A stretch of DNA of 64,000 nucleotides from Chloroflexi bacterium bin125 (GTDB lineage Bacteria; Chloroflexota; Dehalococcoidia; Bin125), in assembly GCA_002239025.1 (NCBI GenBank), contig MPNM01000002.1, positions 355,316-419,315 on the forward strand, read 5' to 3'. The notes beneath the pieces were generated by a model. The model saw nothing but the letters and a program-made list of their open reading frames with translations, was not told the origin of the DNA and did not search any database. Position numbers and translations under genes: made by a program. Of the stretch, positions 45,290-54,825 are shown in pieces; the stretch's first letter is position 1; every line of letters begins with the position of its first letter.

Positions 45290-46072
45290 GTGAGCATCGA
45301 TCTGGCGACCATTCACACGGTCGTCGAAGGCGACGGCGAACGGACCTTTCTTCTGCTCAACGGAGCAGGCCAGAGTCTGCGCACCCGGGATTACGTCGTA
45401 CCGAGTTTGCTCGATGCAGGCCGTGTTATCCGCTTTGATCCGCCTGGAGTTGGAGAAAGCTCGACTCCCAACAAACCCTACTCCTTCGAAGAACTCAGCC
45501 AGGCTGCACTACAGCTTGCCGAGCCGCATCGCACTGACAAGCTAATCGTCGTGGGCCACGCCTGGGGAGCGCGCGCAGCGCAAGTCATCGCCCGTGACTA
45601 CCCACCGGACGGTGTCGTGATCGGATCGGGAGGCGGGAAGTTTCCACCGCTGGCATCGGCGGCGGATGTGCAAACAGCGACCGAGGGTCCCGACGGCGAA
45701 GAGACCGAACACGCCTGGAACCAGCGCTTCGAACGAGCCCACTGCGCGCCGGGGTTCAGCGATCGCGATCGCGAACGAGCCAACTGGCTCTTCCAGCTTG
45801 CGAGAACAACTCCGAGCGAGCGAGCCGTCGTCGTCGGAGCAATCGAGCGAACGCCGATCGACTCCTACTGGGGCCGGTTCGATTGCCCGGCCTTACTTCT
45901 CTACGGCGCCGACGACAAGGTCGGCCATCCGGAAAACGCCGAGGATTTGCATAGCGCCCTGCCGAACTCAAAACTGGTCTACATCAAAGACGGCGGCCAC
46001 TTCGTCATCGTCGAGCAGGCCGAGCGATTCGCCACGGAGATTCTTGACTGGATCAATGAGCTGGCGCTTTAG
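45290..46072 (+). CDS. Alpha/beta hydrolase fold protein lacking the nucleophile Ser
   Basis: A 260-residue single-domain alpha/beta hydrolase. Strand-turn elements FLLLNGAGQSLRTRD and RFDPPGVGESS are normal for the family, and the acid (YGADDKVGHPEN) and His (DGGHFVIV) are present. But the nucleophile elbow reads GHAWGA with Ala91 where Ser (or Asp/Cys) is expected, and the oxyanion region has NGAG where HG is usual. So it probably does not use the usual covalent mechanism; it may be a cofactor-free type, a binding protein or a degraded copy. The GTG at 45290 is chosen. It precedes the carboxylesterase gene on the same strand by 48 bp. Confidence 0.8.
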   Translation: MSIDLATIHTVVEGDGERTFLLLNGAGQSLRTRDYVVPSLLDAGRVIRFDPPGVGESSTPNKPYSFEELSQAALQLAEPHRTDKLIVVGHAWGARAAQVIARDYPPDGVVIGSGGGKFPPLASAADVQTATEGPDGEETEHAWNQRFERAHCAPGFSDRDRERANWLFQLARTTPSERAVVVGAIERTPIDSYWGRFDCPALLLYGADDKVGHPENAEDLHSALPNSKLVYIKDGGHFVIVEQAERFATEILDWINELAL

Positions 46073-46120
46073 CATCAGCGACGACCTTTGGCGTCCGAGA
46101 GTCAACGCAAGGAGCACCGG

Positions 46121-47626
46121 ATGACCACGACAGTCGACACACGACAAGGCAAACTGCAAGGCAAACAGGAAGATGGACTACACGTCTTTCGCGGCGTCCC
46201 CTTTGCTGCGCCGCCTGTGGGTGATCTGCGCTTCCGCGCCCCACAGCCTCATCCCGGCTGGAGCGGTGTACGCGATGCCAGCGAGTTCGGTCCAATCGCG
46301 ATGCAGCGACCGAACGTGGCGCTCGATCAAATGATGGGCGGAGTAGCGCAGCCGCTGAGCGAAGATTGCCTGTTCCTCAATGTCTGGACGCCGGGACTCG
46401 ATGACAACGCGCGTCCAGTGATGGTCTGGATTCATGGCGGAGGCCTGACAATCGGGTCAGGCTCCGAGACCTACTACACCGGAGCGAACCTGGCCGCTCG
46501 TGGGGACGTGGTCGTCGTGACAATCAACTATCGACTTGGAGTGCTCGGATTCACGCATCTGCCGGTGCTTGGTGAGACAAACTTTGGCTTGCGCGATCAA
46601 GCAGCCGCGCTTGAGTGGGTGCGCGACAACATCGGCAACTTCGGCGGCGACCCCGGCAACGTGACCATCTTTGGCGAGTCTGCGGGAGGTCTGGCCGTGG
46701 CCGCGCTGATGGCGTCGCCTCGGTGTGAGGGCCGGTTCCAACGAGCCATTGTGCAGAGCGGCGGTGTCCGCCGCAATGTCGCCGCGGAGAGCGCCGCACA
46801 GGTCGGTCAGGCAATCTGCGACCATCTCGGCCTGAGTCACGACGATGCAGACGGATTGCGTGCCATTGACGTGGAGGCGATTCTCGATGCCCAGCACAAC
46901 GTCGTCCTGACGACCGACGACGAACAGAGCGCCGGTGGAGCGGTCGGCGAGCCGACTGCGGCGCCGGTCGTCGATGGCGACTTCTTGCTGGAGCCTCAGC
47001 TCGAATCCATCGCAATGGGTCGCGCGGCCGGTATCTCGTTGCTGATCGGCACCATGGACGAAGAGTGGAACCTGTTCGGAGCACTGGCGCCCTCAGACCC
47101 GCCGAGTGAAGCGGATGTCGTGCAACGACTCGATCTGCTGCTGGGCGACGGACGCTCGGCCTACGACACCTATCGGAGAGCCCGTGAACGACGAGGAGAA
47201 TCCGTCGCGCCACCTGCGATCCTCAACGCAGCCTCAGGCGACTCGTGGTTCATTGTCGCCAGCGAACGGCTGGCCGACTCGCAGTCGCAGCATCAGCCAC
47301 AGACTTTCTCGTACACCTTCGACTGGGAGTCCCCGGCGTTCGGCGGGGTGCTCGGCAGTTGCCACGCGCTGGACATCCCGTTCATGTTCGGCACGCAGGG
47401 ACTCATGCCAGAGTTCGCCGGCTCGGGTCCCGAAGCGGACGCATTGGCCAACAGCGTCATGGACGCCTGGATCGCCTTCGCACATTCCGGAGACCCATCC
47501 ACTCCCAACCTGGCCTGGCCCGCCTACAACACCACCACGAGAAGCCGAGTGATGCTCGGGCCAAACATCCGCGTCGAAGACCACTGGCGTGCCGAGGAAC
47601 GATCAGTCTGGGAGGGCGTGATCTAG
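46121..47626 (+). CDS. Carboxylesterase type B
   Basis: A 501-residue esterase of the carboxylesterase/lipase B family. The nucleophile Ser187 is in FGESAGGLAV, the oxyanion HGGG follows VMVWIHGGGLTIGSG, and the start FRGVPFAAPPVGDLRFRAPQ is diagnostic. The His is in SCHALDIPFMF. It hydrolyses carboxyl esters; length is normal. AAGGAGCACCGG precedes the ATG. It is the second gene after the hydrolase at 45290 and faces a HAD-type gene convergently. Its placement next to a Baeyer-Villiger enzyme suggests hydrolysis of the ester product, which is inference. Confidence 0.94.
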   Translation: MTTTVDTRQGKLQGKQEDGLHVFRGVPFAAPPVGDLRFRAPQPHPGWSGVRDASEFGPIAMQRPNVALDQMMGGVAQPLSEDCLFLNVWTPGLDDNARPVMVWIHGGGLTIGSGSETYYTGANLAARGDVVVVTINYRLGVLGFTHLPVLGETNFGLRDQAAALEWVRDNIGNFGGDPGNVTIFGESAGGLAVAALMASPRCEGRFQRAIVQSGGVRRNVAAESAAQVGQAICDHLGLSHDDADGLRAIDVEAILDAQHNVVLTTDDEQSAGGAVGEPTAAPVVDGDFLLEPQLESIAMGRAAGISLLIGTMDEEWNLFGALAPSDPPSEADVVQRLDLLLGDGRSAYDTYRRARERRGESVAPPAILNAASGDSWFIVASERLADSQSQHQPQTFSYTFDWESPAFGGVLGSCHALDIPFMFGTQGLMPEFAGSGPEADALANSVMDAWIAFAHSGDPSTPNLAWPAYNTTTRSRVMLGPNIRVEDHWRAEERSVWEGVI

Positions 47627-47656
47627 TCACGGCTCACCTCCCAGTTCCCGATTCCC

Positions 47657-47780
47657 CTCTCCCCCCTTGCGGGGGGAGAAGTCACGGAGTGACAGAGGGG
47701 GCCGGTCGGTGGCTACCAGATAGAAATTGCGGACAGGACCCCCTCTGCCTTCGTCATCTCCCCCGCAAGTGGGGAGAAGG
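47657..47780. repeat. Family A composite (inverted pair)
   Basis: A forward S-type arm (AAGTCACGGAGTGACAGAGG) and a reversed short arm (ACCCCCTCTGCCTTCGTCAT, then CTCCCCCGCAAG), filling the convergent gap between the carboxylesterase and HAD genes. Confidence 0.8.
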
Positions 47781-47862
47781 GGAGGAATCCGTCAGTCACT
47801 GCAAAGAGGGGCGGGGAATTGCGTTCTGTCGAGCCTGAATTCGTGGCACCAAGTGAACGACC

Positions 47863-48567
47863 TTAGCGCAGCAACCGATCCGCCAGCTCGACGAAGTCCC
47901 CGACGATCATGTCCGGCTGATACGCCGATTCCTCCGTCGGCAACCGATACCGATCCACATATGCCGACCTGAACCCACAAGTCTGCGCGCCGAGGATGTC
48001 GAACGCGTGCGCTGCAACCATCATGACCTCGCCTGGTTCGCACTCCAACCGCTGCAGCGCCTTCCGATAAATCCCAGGCGACGGTTTGAACGCGCCGACC
48101 TGCTCCACGGAGATGACTGCATCGAACGTCACCGGTACGTTGTTGGCCAGCAACGATTCCAGGTACCACTGCTCACCATTGGATAGCGCGACAAGGCTGT
48201 AACGCTCCGCCAACGACCGCAGTCCGTCAATCGCATCCGGATACGGTTGCAGACCGTGATAGACCTGCATGAACTCTGCAACCTCGTCGGCGGTGTAGCT
48301 CACGTTGTGCAGCTTCAGACAGTAGACGAATGCGCGGCGGCAGGTCTCCAGATAGCCGCTGTGGCCGAGCATCAGCAGGTTGTCCTGGTACTGCTCAATC
48401 CGCTGCCGCGCCCGCCAATCGGCGTAGAACGCATCACCCGTCATCTCCGAGCCACGCGCCGCCAGGAACTCTCCAGCCGGACCAGCCAGACTCCCCGTCA
48501 GGTTCAGGACCGTGCCAAAGATGTCAAAGGTCAGAAACTTCACTCGCTCAAGCGACCCATCAGCCAT
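47863..48567 (-). CDS. Haloacid dehalogenase type II (HAD superfamily)
   Basis: A 234-residue HAD protein with the dehalogenase-type motif I FDIFGT (Asp15), motif II VALSNGEQW, motif III Lys in GAFKPSPGIYRKAL, and a final AAHAFDILGAQ. The helical cap lies between motif I and II. This is the L-2-haloacid dehalogenase branch, which hydrolyses 2-halocarboxylates through an aspartyl ester; some members act on other substrates. Length is normal. It is upstream-adjacent to a block of binding lipoproteins but separated by about 100 bp. Confidence 0.9.
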   Translation of the reverse strand: MADGSLERVKFLTFDIFGTVLNLTGSLAGPAGEFLAARGSEMTGDAFYADWRARQRIEQYQDNLLMLGHSGYLETCRRAFVYCLKLHNVSYTADEVAEFMQVYHGLQPYPDAIDGLRSLAERYSLVALSNGEQWYLESLLANNVPVTFDAVISVEQVGAFKPSPGIYRKALQRLECEPGEVMMVAAHAFDILGAQTCGFRSAYVDRYRLPTEESAYQPDMIVGDFVELADRLLR

Positions 48568-48668
48568 ACGACGCCTCTCCGACTAGAACCAGTCTGCGAC
48601 CGCTTCGTCGATCAAGATATCCGCGCACTCTGAACTGAGGCCTTACCACCGACTAGTGCTGCAAGGCG

Positions 48669-50507
48669 TTACGCCTGGTCGAAATAGACATCCTGGAATC
48701 GCGGTCGGCCGAGTACGTCCTGCCAGAATCCCTTGACATGTTCCTGGAATGCCCAGGTCGTAACCGTCGTGCAGATCGGAGCAATCCAGGGCTCTTCATC
48801 CAGAATCCGGTTGAATTCGTCGAGCAGCGCCTGCCGTTTGGCTTCACTGTCGGCGGTTGGCCAACCGTTGATCATCGCCTGGTACTCGGGCGAGTCGTAC
48901 ACGCAGGAGTTCGGGACTCGCATCTGGAAGTTCATCAGCGGAAGCGATTGCGGGTTCATTGCATAGAACGAGAACAGTGCCATGTACATCGCTTCATGCG
49001 TGCCTGCCAGGAAGTTGTCCAGCCACGTCGAAAACTCCATCGACACCGGTTCGATGTTGATCCCAGCCAACGCCGCATCCTGCTGGATGATCTGCGCCAT
49101 CTGTACTGCCTCTTGCTGGAAGCCGATGCTGGCAACAGGCAGCGGGGGCGTTCCGTCGGGATAACCAGCTTCGGCGATCAGTTGCCTGGCTTCCTCGACA
49201 TTGAAGTAGTCCCGATCCAGTGATGCGTCGTAGCCCGGCGAGAACTCCGGCCAGATCACATTCTTTGCGTCGGACAGGCCTTCAAACAGTTCTTCCGTGA
49301 TTCGTTTGCGGTCGATCACTCGGTACAACGCCTGCCTGACTCTTGGGTCGTCCAACAGCGGATGTCCGCCGCCGCGACCTGTACCAACCATGCCCATCAC
49401 CCAGAGCAAGTTGGTTGGCGGCGCCAGTTCAACGCCGAAGTCGTCATCCTCGGCGAAGCTCGCGTACTGCGACTTCGGCAAGTCATAGATCATGTCGAGC
49501 TCACCGCCGCGCAGCGCCAGCGTCATCGAATCCGCATCCTGGAACGAGTGCCATTCAAGTGCGTCCAGCCAGGCCCGATCATAGAAGTTGTCATCCCGAT
49601 CAGCGCGTGCATACACGTCAATTTGGTACGAGTCCGTATCGAACTTGAACGCACCGCTGGCGTTGACCTGGGTATAGCCCTCAAGTCCAGGGATCGCGTC
49701 CGCGTCGTGGATGTTGGCAAACTGCAGCGCGTCGAAGATCACTTCGCCGGGCCAGGCCAGGTCGAGCTGTAGCGTCGTCTCGTCGATCGCCGTGATTCCG
49801 CTCACAAACGTGTTGAAGATGCTCCTGACCTGGCTGTTCGCGACATCCTCGTCGTCCATCCGCTCCAGACTCTTCTTCACCTCCTCCGCCGTCATCGGTT
49901 TGCCATCGTGGAACTTCTGCCCCGCGCGCAGCGTGATGGCCAGTACCGTTTGATCGTCGTTGAACTCCCAGCTCTCGGCCAGGTGTGGCTGCGGCGTCAA
50001 GCCCTCGGGACCGTACTTGGTCAAGGAGTCCCAGACCGCCTGCCCGAAGACGATATCCGCCGAGTACGGCGCACTGAAGTTCGCCGGCGATCCCACGATG
50101 CCGAGCCGCAGCGTGCCGCCACGCTTCTGCTCGTCCGGGTCTTCGGCTTCGGCAACTTGCTGTTGCTGCTGAGCTTGCTGTTGAACTTGCTGCTGCTGAG
50201 CCTGTGCTTCTTCGGCGGCTGCCTGTGGTTGCGCGGCTTCTTGCTGTTGTTGTTGCTGCATGGCCTGTTGCTGGGCCTGCTCCTGCACAACCTGTTGCTG
50301 CTGCTCTTCCTGCATCGACTGCTGTTGTTGCTCTTGCTGGGCCTGCTGTTCGGCGACCGCCTGCGGCTGGTCGTCAGTGTCATCGTCGCCACCACAACCG
50401 ACCAACGCCAGTCCAGCCGCGCCCACGCCCGCCCGAGCGCTCGCCCTGAGCACGCTTCTGCGGCTCAGTCGCTGATTTCGGATTCGGCTCCACTGCTTGT
50501 TGCTCAC
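48669..50507 (-). CDS. ABC substrate-binding lipoprotein, family 5 (paralogue 1)
   Basis: A 612-residue binding protein. It starts at a GTG (SNKQWSRIRNQ) with a Tat-type SRRSVL (R16-R17) and lipobox ALVGC (Cys38). A Gln-rich linker, about residues 42-130 and the longest of the set, leads to the binding domain. Its diagnostic segment SLERMDDEDVANSQVRSI and the C-terminal MRVPNSCVYDSPEYQAMI match paralogues 2-4. It lies downstream of dppBC-type permease genes on the same strand, so it is likely to work with them. Ligand unknown. Confidence 0.9.
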   Translation of the reverse strand: MSNKQWSRIRNQRLSRRSVLRASARAGVGAAGLALVGCGGDDDTDDQPQAVAEQQAQQEQQQQSMQEEQQQQVVQEQAQQQAMQQQQQQEAAQPQAAAEEAQAQQQQVQQQAQQQQQVAEAEDPDEQKRGGTLRLGIVGSPANFSAPYSADIVFGQAVWDSLTKYGPEGLTPQPHLAESWEFNDDQTVLAITLRAGQKFHDGKPMTAEEVKKSLERMDDEDVANSQVRSIFNTFVSGITAIDETTLQLDLAWPGEVIFDALQFANIHDADAIPGLEGYTQVNASGAFKFDTDSYQIDVYARADRDDNFYDRAWLDALEWHSFQDADSMTLALRGGELDMIYDLPKSQYASFAEDDDFGVELAPPTNLLWVMGMVGTGRGGGHPLLDDPRVRQALYRVIDRKRITEELFEGLSDAKNVIWPEFSPGYDASLDRDYFNVEEARQLIAEAGYPDGTPPLPVASIGFQQEAVQMAQIIQQDAALAGINIEPVSMEFSTWLDNFLAGTHEAMYMALFSFYAMNPQSLPLMNFQMRVPNSCVYDSPEYQAMINGWPTADSEAKRQALLDEFNRILDEEPWIAPICTTVTTWAFQEHVKGFWQDVLGRPRFQDVYFDQA

Positions 50508-50650
50508 GGTCGGTCTCCATTCGTGCCCTCGGCTCGCACACGCCAACCGTTCTGTCTCGTGGCCTGAGGCTACCGATTCGCAGTTGGGCTCGTACTTGGG
50601 CTTCTTTGCATCGCTATCGGATATCCACGTCGAGCGGACGCTGATCCCCG

Positions 50651-50692
50651 CTCCCCCTCGCAGGGGGAGCTGCCGAAGGCTGAGGGGGTCCC
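50651..50692 (+). repeat. Family A element, solo arm
   Basis: CTCCCCCTCGCAGGGGGAGC then TGCCGAAGGCTGAGGGGGTC, between paralogue 1 and the dppC-like gene. Confidence 0.8.
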
Positions 50693-50784
50693 GCTCCCCA
50701 TCGGCGAGGTCATGTCACAATCAACCGTCGTGTGACCACCTCATGAGAACAGGTGCTTGAGAGCAGTGGAGACAGAGCGTCTAG

Positions 50785-51708
50785 TCAGCGATGCCGACGG
50801 TGCGGGTCGATCGCTTCGACCACCGAATCGGCGAGGAAGTTGAGCGAGAGCAGGATCAACGACAGGCCCAACGTGGGGAAGAGCACGAACCACCAGTGGC
50901 CGGCAAACAGCCAGCGCCGACCGTCGCTCAGGATGATGCCCAGCGTCGGTGTCGGCGGCGATGCGCCCAATCCCAGAAAGCTCAGCGTCGCCTCGGCGAT
51001 CACGGCGAAGGCCATCGCCAGCGCGCCCTGGACCAGCAGCGGCGGCAGCGCGTTCGTCGCGATGTGACGACCCACGATCCGAGGCGGCGACGCGCCCAGG
51101 CAGCGAGCCGCCAGCACATAGTCGCGCTCCTTCTCGGTCAACAGTTGCGCCCTCGCAATCCGCGCAAACACCGGGATATTGGCAATACCAAGCGCCAGGG
51201 CGACCTGCGACGTGCCGGTACCCAATATCGCCAGCACCGCGATGCCTAGCAGCAGGAAGGGGAAGGCGAGCAGCGTGTCAACGAGCCGCATCAGGATCGC
51301 CTCAAGCCAACCGCCCGCGTAACCGGCCATGAACCCGATGATCGTGCCAATCGCCCCACCGCCGAGCACGCCCGCAATCGACACGTACAGCGAAATCCGC
51401 AGTCCAAACAGAATCCGGCTGAAGATGTCTCGCGACAGGTCGTCGGTCCCGAACCAGTACTCACCCGACGGCGCCAACAGTCTGGATCCCCTGATCTGCT
51501 CCGCTTCGCCATAGGGTGCGAGCAGATCGGCGAAGATGGCGACAAAGAGCAGTCCACCAAAGACGACGATTCCAATGAATCCCTGCGGATTCTTGACCGT
51601 TCGGTAGAAGGCGTCAACGGTCAGCGACTCGTCGCGCATCCGGCGCAGCCAGCCCTGGTTGATCGGCGGCGCATATTGCGACTCGGTGCGTGACTGAACT
51701 TGAGACAT
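50785..51708 (-). CDS. ABC transporter permease, DppC type
   Basis: A 307-residue inner-membrane permease of the peptide/nickel family with an N-terminal cytoplasmic stretch and six predicted helices. The EAA loop is visible as EKERDYVLAARCLGASPPRIVGRHI. Residues near YWFGTDDLSRDIFSRILFG are the conserved extracytoplasmic loop. Its start lies two bases after the stop of the dppB-like gene, so they form one operon. The partner ATPases (DppD, DppF) are not present in this window. Confidence 0.93.
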   Translation of the reverse strand: MSQVQSRTESQYAPPINQGWLRRMRDESLTVDAFYRTVKNPQGFIGIVVFGGLLFVAIFADLLAPYGEAEQIRGSRLLAPSGEYWFGTDDLSRDIFSRILFGLRISLYVSIAGVLGGGAIGTIIGFMAGYAGGWLEAILMRLVDTLLAFPFLLLGIAVLAILGTGTSQVALALGIANIPVFARIARAQLLTEKERDYVLAARCLGASPPRIVGRHIATNALPPLLVQGALAMAFAVIAEATLSFLGLGASPPTPTLGIILSDGRRWLFAGHWWFVLFPTLGLSLILLSLNFLADSVVEAIDPHRRHR

Positions 51709-51710
51709 GG

Positions 51711-52673
51711 TCAGCTCGCCAGTCCAGAAACGCGGATTCGTGGATCGAGATAGCCATAGGTGATGTCGGCAAACGTGTTCGCTGCAACGAAGAGGAACAC
51801 GAGAATCGCCAGCATCGCCTGGATCAGCAGATAGTCACGCCCATTGATTCCATCGATGATCAGGAATCCGAATCCAGGACGGGTGAATACGATCTCGACC
51901 ACGATCGCCCCTGCCAGCAGATTGCCAATCTGCAGTGCCGCAATCGTGACAATCGGAATCAGCGCATTGCGCAGCGCGTGCTGGAAGACGACCTTGCGTG
52001 CCTGCAACCCCTTCGCATGCGCCGTGCGGACGTAGTCCTGAGCCAGCGCCTCCGCGACCGACGTGCGGACGAACCGCGCCAGCACAGCGGCAGTCACCGA
52101 CCCTGCCGCGATCGTCGGCAATACCAACCGGTGGATGCCTGCGGCAAAGTCCTCAAACACACTGACCCGACCCGAAACGGGGAACAGGTTCAGTTCCACA
52201 GCAAAGATCCAGAGCAGAATGATGCCCAACACAAAGTTTGGGATACCGAGCGTGAACAGATTGAACACACTGGCCCCATAATCTGGAGGTTTCTTCGCCC
52301 AGACCGCCGCTGCCACACCGAGCGGAATGCCGATTGACAGCGCGAAGATGTAGGCAGCGACAGCCAGCTCAATCGTCGGAGGGAACGACTGTGCGATCAG
52401 GTCGCGGACCGGTACGCGCTTGGTGAAGGACTTGCCGAAGTCGAGCTGGACAACGCCGCCGATCCAGTTGCCGTACTGCGTGAGGATTGGGTCGTTGAGA
52501 CCGAGCTGCTCGCGAATCACCTCAACATCTTCCGGCGTCGCATCCTCGCCCGCCAGTTGCTGAGCCGGATCACCCGGAATCAATCGGATGATCAGGAAGA
52601 TGACGATGCTGGCCAGGAATACAACCAGCATCCCCTCGAAGAAGCGCCGAAACAGGTATCGTCCCACGCTCAA
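51711..52673 (-). CDS. ABC transporter permease, DppB type
   Basis: A 320-residue permease with six predicted helices. It has the family N-terminus (YLFRRFFEGMLVVFLASIVI), the long periplasmic loop DPILTQYGNWIGGVVQLDFGKS, and the EAA motif with YVRTAHAKGLQARKVVFQHALRNAL. It begins with TTG; a GTG two codons later is also possible. It is followed two bases later by the dppC-like gene. The binding-protein gene 52751-54532 is directly upstream on the same strand. Confidence 0.93.
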   Translation of the reverse strand: MSVGRYLFRRFFEGMLVVFLASIVIFLIIRLIPGDPAQQLAGEDATPEDVEVIREQLGLNDPILTQYGNWIGGVVQLDFGKSFTKRVPVRDLIAQSFPPTIELAVAAYIFALSIGIPLGVAAAVWAKKPPDYGASVFNLFTLGIPNFVLGIILLWIFAVELNLFPVSGRVSVFEDFAAGIHRLVLPTIAAGSVTAAVLARFVRTSVAEALAQDYVRTAHAKGLQARKVVFQHALRNALIPIVTIAALQIGNLLAGAIVVEIVFTRPGFGFLIIDGINGRDYLLIQAMLAILVFLFVAANTFADITYGYLDPRIRVSGLAS

Positions 52674-52750
52674 TCGCCTCGCTCTCGGTCGGTGACACCG
52701 CTGGCCCAGCTAACTGGGCCAGCGGTTTGTGTCGTCAACGCTCGCACAGG

Positions 52751-54532
52751 CTAGGCATCCAGCCAGAACTTCTCCATCGACGGCGCGAATCCGGAGACCG
52801 CCCAATCGAGGTTCTGCAATCGCTTGTGTCCGGTCCAGATGCCGCTGGCCGTCGCGATCGGCGCCACCCAGGGCTCGCGATCGAGGATGTCGTTAAAGTC
52901 GTCGAGCAACGCCTGCCTGCCGGATTCAGTGTTGGCCGTGGCGAAGCCGTCGATCATCGCCTGGTACTCAGGCGTCTCATAGGCGCACGAGTTGGGAATT
53001 CGCATCTGGTAGTTCATTACTGGCAGCGTCTGCGGATGCAACCAGTGGAAGCCATACGTGTTGATGTACGACTCATGGTCGCCGGCCAGGAAGCGCTCCA
53101 GCCAGGCGGGACGATCCTGCAGGTGGATCTTGAAGTTGAAGCCCGCATGCTGCGCGTCGTTGATGATGATCTGTGCAATCGCATTGTCTAACGCGCCACG
53201 CCAGGTCGAGAGCTCAATCTCGGGCGTCCCGTCGCCATATCCCGCATCAACCATCAGCGCCTTTGCCTCTTCGACATTGAAGTAGCTACGGTCGAACTCG
53301 GCCGAGTATCCCGGCGAGTAGTCGGGCCAGAGCACATGCTTCGGCTGTTCGAGTCCGTTGAAGACATCGATCGCGATGCGTTCGCGGTCGATGCAGCGAT
53401 ACAACGCGCGTCGCACGCGCGGATCGTCGAAGACCTCATGTCCCCCGTCGCGACCGGTGCCGACCATGCCGAACACCCAGAGTCCTCGAGCCACACCCAA
53501 CACCACGTTGTAGTCCGGATTCTGCTCGAAGGCGTCAATCTGCTCGGCCGGGAAAGATGGACTGAGATCGATCTCATCCGCCGCCAGGGCGAGCGTCATC
53601 GAGTCACGGTCGGGGAAGGTCTGGTACGTGATCGCATCGAGGTAGGCCGGATCGTAGAAGTTCTCGTGACGCACGATGCGTGCGAACTGGTCAACGATGT
53701 GCGGGTCGGGATCCCACTTGAACGGCCCCGAGGCCGCCACGGTGCCATAGCCCTCCAGCGAGGCGATCTCATCCGGATCGTGCACGTGGCCGAAGTTGAG
53801 CACGTCGAAAATCGTCGTGCCCGGCCACAGCAGGTGGAAGTTGAGCGTGGTCTTGTCGACCGCCTCAATCCGCTCGACGTACTTGGCCAGTGGTCCCTTG
53901 ACCTGGCTGTTGGGCGTGTCCTCATGCAGGATCGCCTCAAAGCTGGCCTTGACCGATTCCGCGTCAATCGGGCGCGCGTTATGGAACTCCAGTCCCGGTC
54001 GAAGATTGACCGAGAGTACGGTCTGATCGCCGTTGAACTCCCACGACTCCGCCAGCCGTGGCTCCGGCTCCAACGAGTCAAACGGGTAGCGAATCAGCGT
54101 GTCCCAGACCGGAGTGTGGAACGCGCCGTGCTGCGACTGTGCGTACGGACCGCGATAGCCCGACAGCGCCAGGTCCCAGCCAATGCGCAGTGTGCCGCCG
54201 CGCTTGATCGCGTCGTCGGTCTGCGCCGCCTGCGCGACAGCCGCCTGTTGTTGCTGCTGCTGCTGTTCCTGCTCGGCTTGCGGCTGCGACTGCTGCTGTT
54301 GCTGCTGAACCTGTTGCGCAGCCTGCGCCTGCTGCTCTTGTTGCTGCTGGTCGGCTTGCGCAGCGGCGGGTTGCGCCTGCTGCTGTTGCTGCTGCTCATC
54401 GTCGTCGTCGCCACCGCAACCGACCAGTGCCAGTCCTGCCGCACCGACGCCTGCACGCGCACCGCTCTGCAATAGCGAGCGTCGCGAGATCTGCTGTTGA
54501 CGAACTCGATTCCAGAATCGTTTGTTGCTCAT
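52751..54532 (-). CDS. ABC substrate-binding lipoprotein, family 5 (paralogue 2)
   Basis: A 593-residue lipoprotein with the Tat-type SRRSLL (R17-R18), lipobox ALVGC (Cys39) and a Gln-rich linker, about residues 47-107. The diagnostic core is SFEAILHEDTPNSQVKGPL and the C-terminal MRIPNSCAYETPEYQAMIDG. It is the most divergent of the four tandem paralogues but keeps the same C-terminal pattern. It lies immediately upstream of dppB, making it the likely dedicated partner of the permease. Confidence 0.92.
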   Translation of the reverse strand: MSNKRFWNRVRQQQISRRSLLQSGARAGVGAAGLALVGCGGDDDDEQQQQQQAQPAAAQADQQQQEQQAQAAQQVQQQQQQSQPQAEQEQQQQQQQAAVAQAAQTDDAIKRGGTLRIGWDLALSGYRGPYAQSQHGAFHTPVWDTLIRYPFDSLEPEPRLAESWEFNGDQTVLSVNLRPGLEFHNARPIDAESVKASFEAILHEDTPNSQVKGPLAKYVERIEAVDKTTLNFHLLWPGTTIFDVLNFGHVHDPDEIASLEGYGTVAASGPFKWDPDPHIVDQFARIVRHENFYDPAYLDAITYQTFPDRDSMTLALAADEIDLSPSFPAEQIDAFEQNPDYNVVLGVARGLWVFGMVGTGRDGGHEVFDDPRVRRALYRCIDRERIAIDVFNGLEQPKHVLWPDYSPGYSAEFDRSYFNVEEAKALMVDAGYGDGTPEIELSTWRGALDNAIAQIIINDAQHAGFNFKIHLQDRPAWLERFLAGDHESYINTYGFHWLHPQTLPVMNYQMRIPNSCAYETPEYQAMIDGFATANTESGRQALLDDFNDILDREPWVAPIATASGIWTGHKRLQNLDWAVSGFAPSMEKFWLDA

Positions 54533-54698
54533 TGAAGTCAGTCCTTTCGTCGCCAGCGTCAGTCTCGACGCGGCGAGGTTCTAGGGAGTATCGCGATCCG
54601 AGCGCGGCTTATCAACCGACCAGATGAGACGGAAGGTCCAGCCAGGCAGTCTTCATGTTGACCCCATCAGCCTAGGCAAATCGCCATCTGCCTCTGCG

Positions 54699-54768
54699 CT
54701 CCCCCTTGCAAGGGGAGCTGCCGAAGAGCCTGCCCCCGGCTTGAACGGGGGCTGAGGGGGTCCCGCTC
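54699..54768 (+). repeat. Family A element, solo arm (P type)
   Basis: CTCCCCCTTGCAAGGGGAGC, then TGCCGAAGAGCC and the hairpin GCCCCCGGCTTGAACGGGGG, ending GAGGGGGTCCCG, between paralogues 2 and 3. Confidence 0.8.
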
Positions 54769-54825
54769 CAGATTCACAAGTTCGTGAGACCCTCGTCGGG
54801 CGTCCTGCCCTCCCCTGAACACGCC

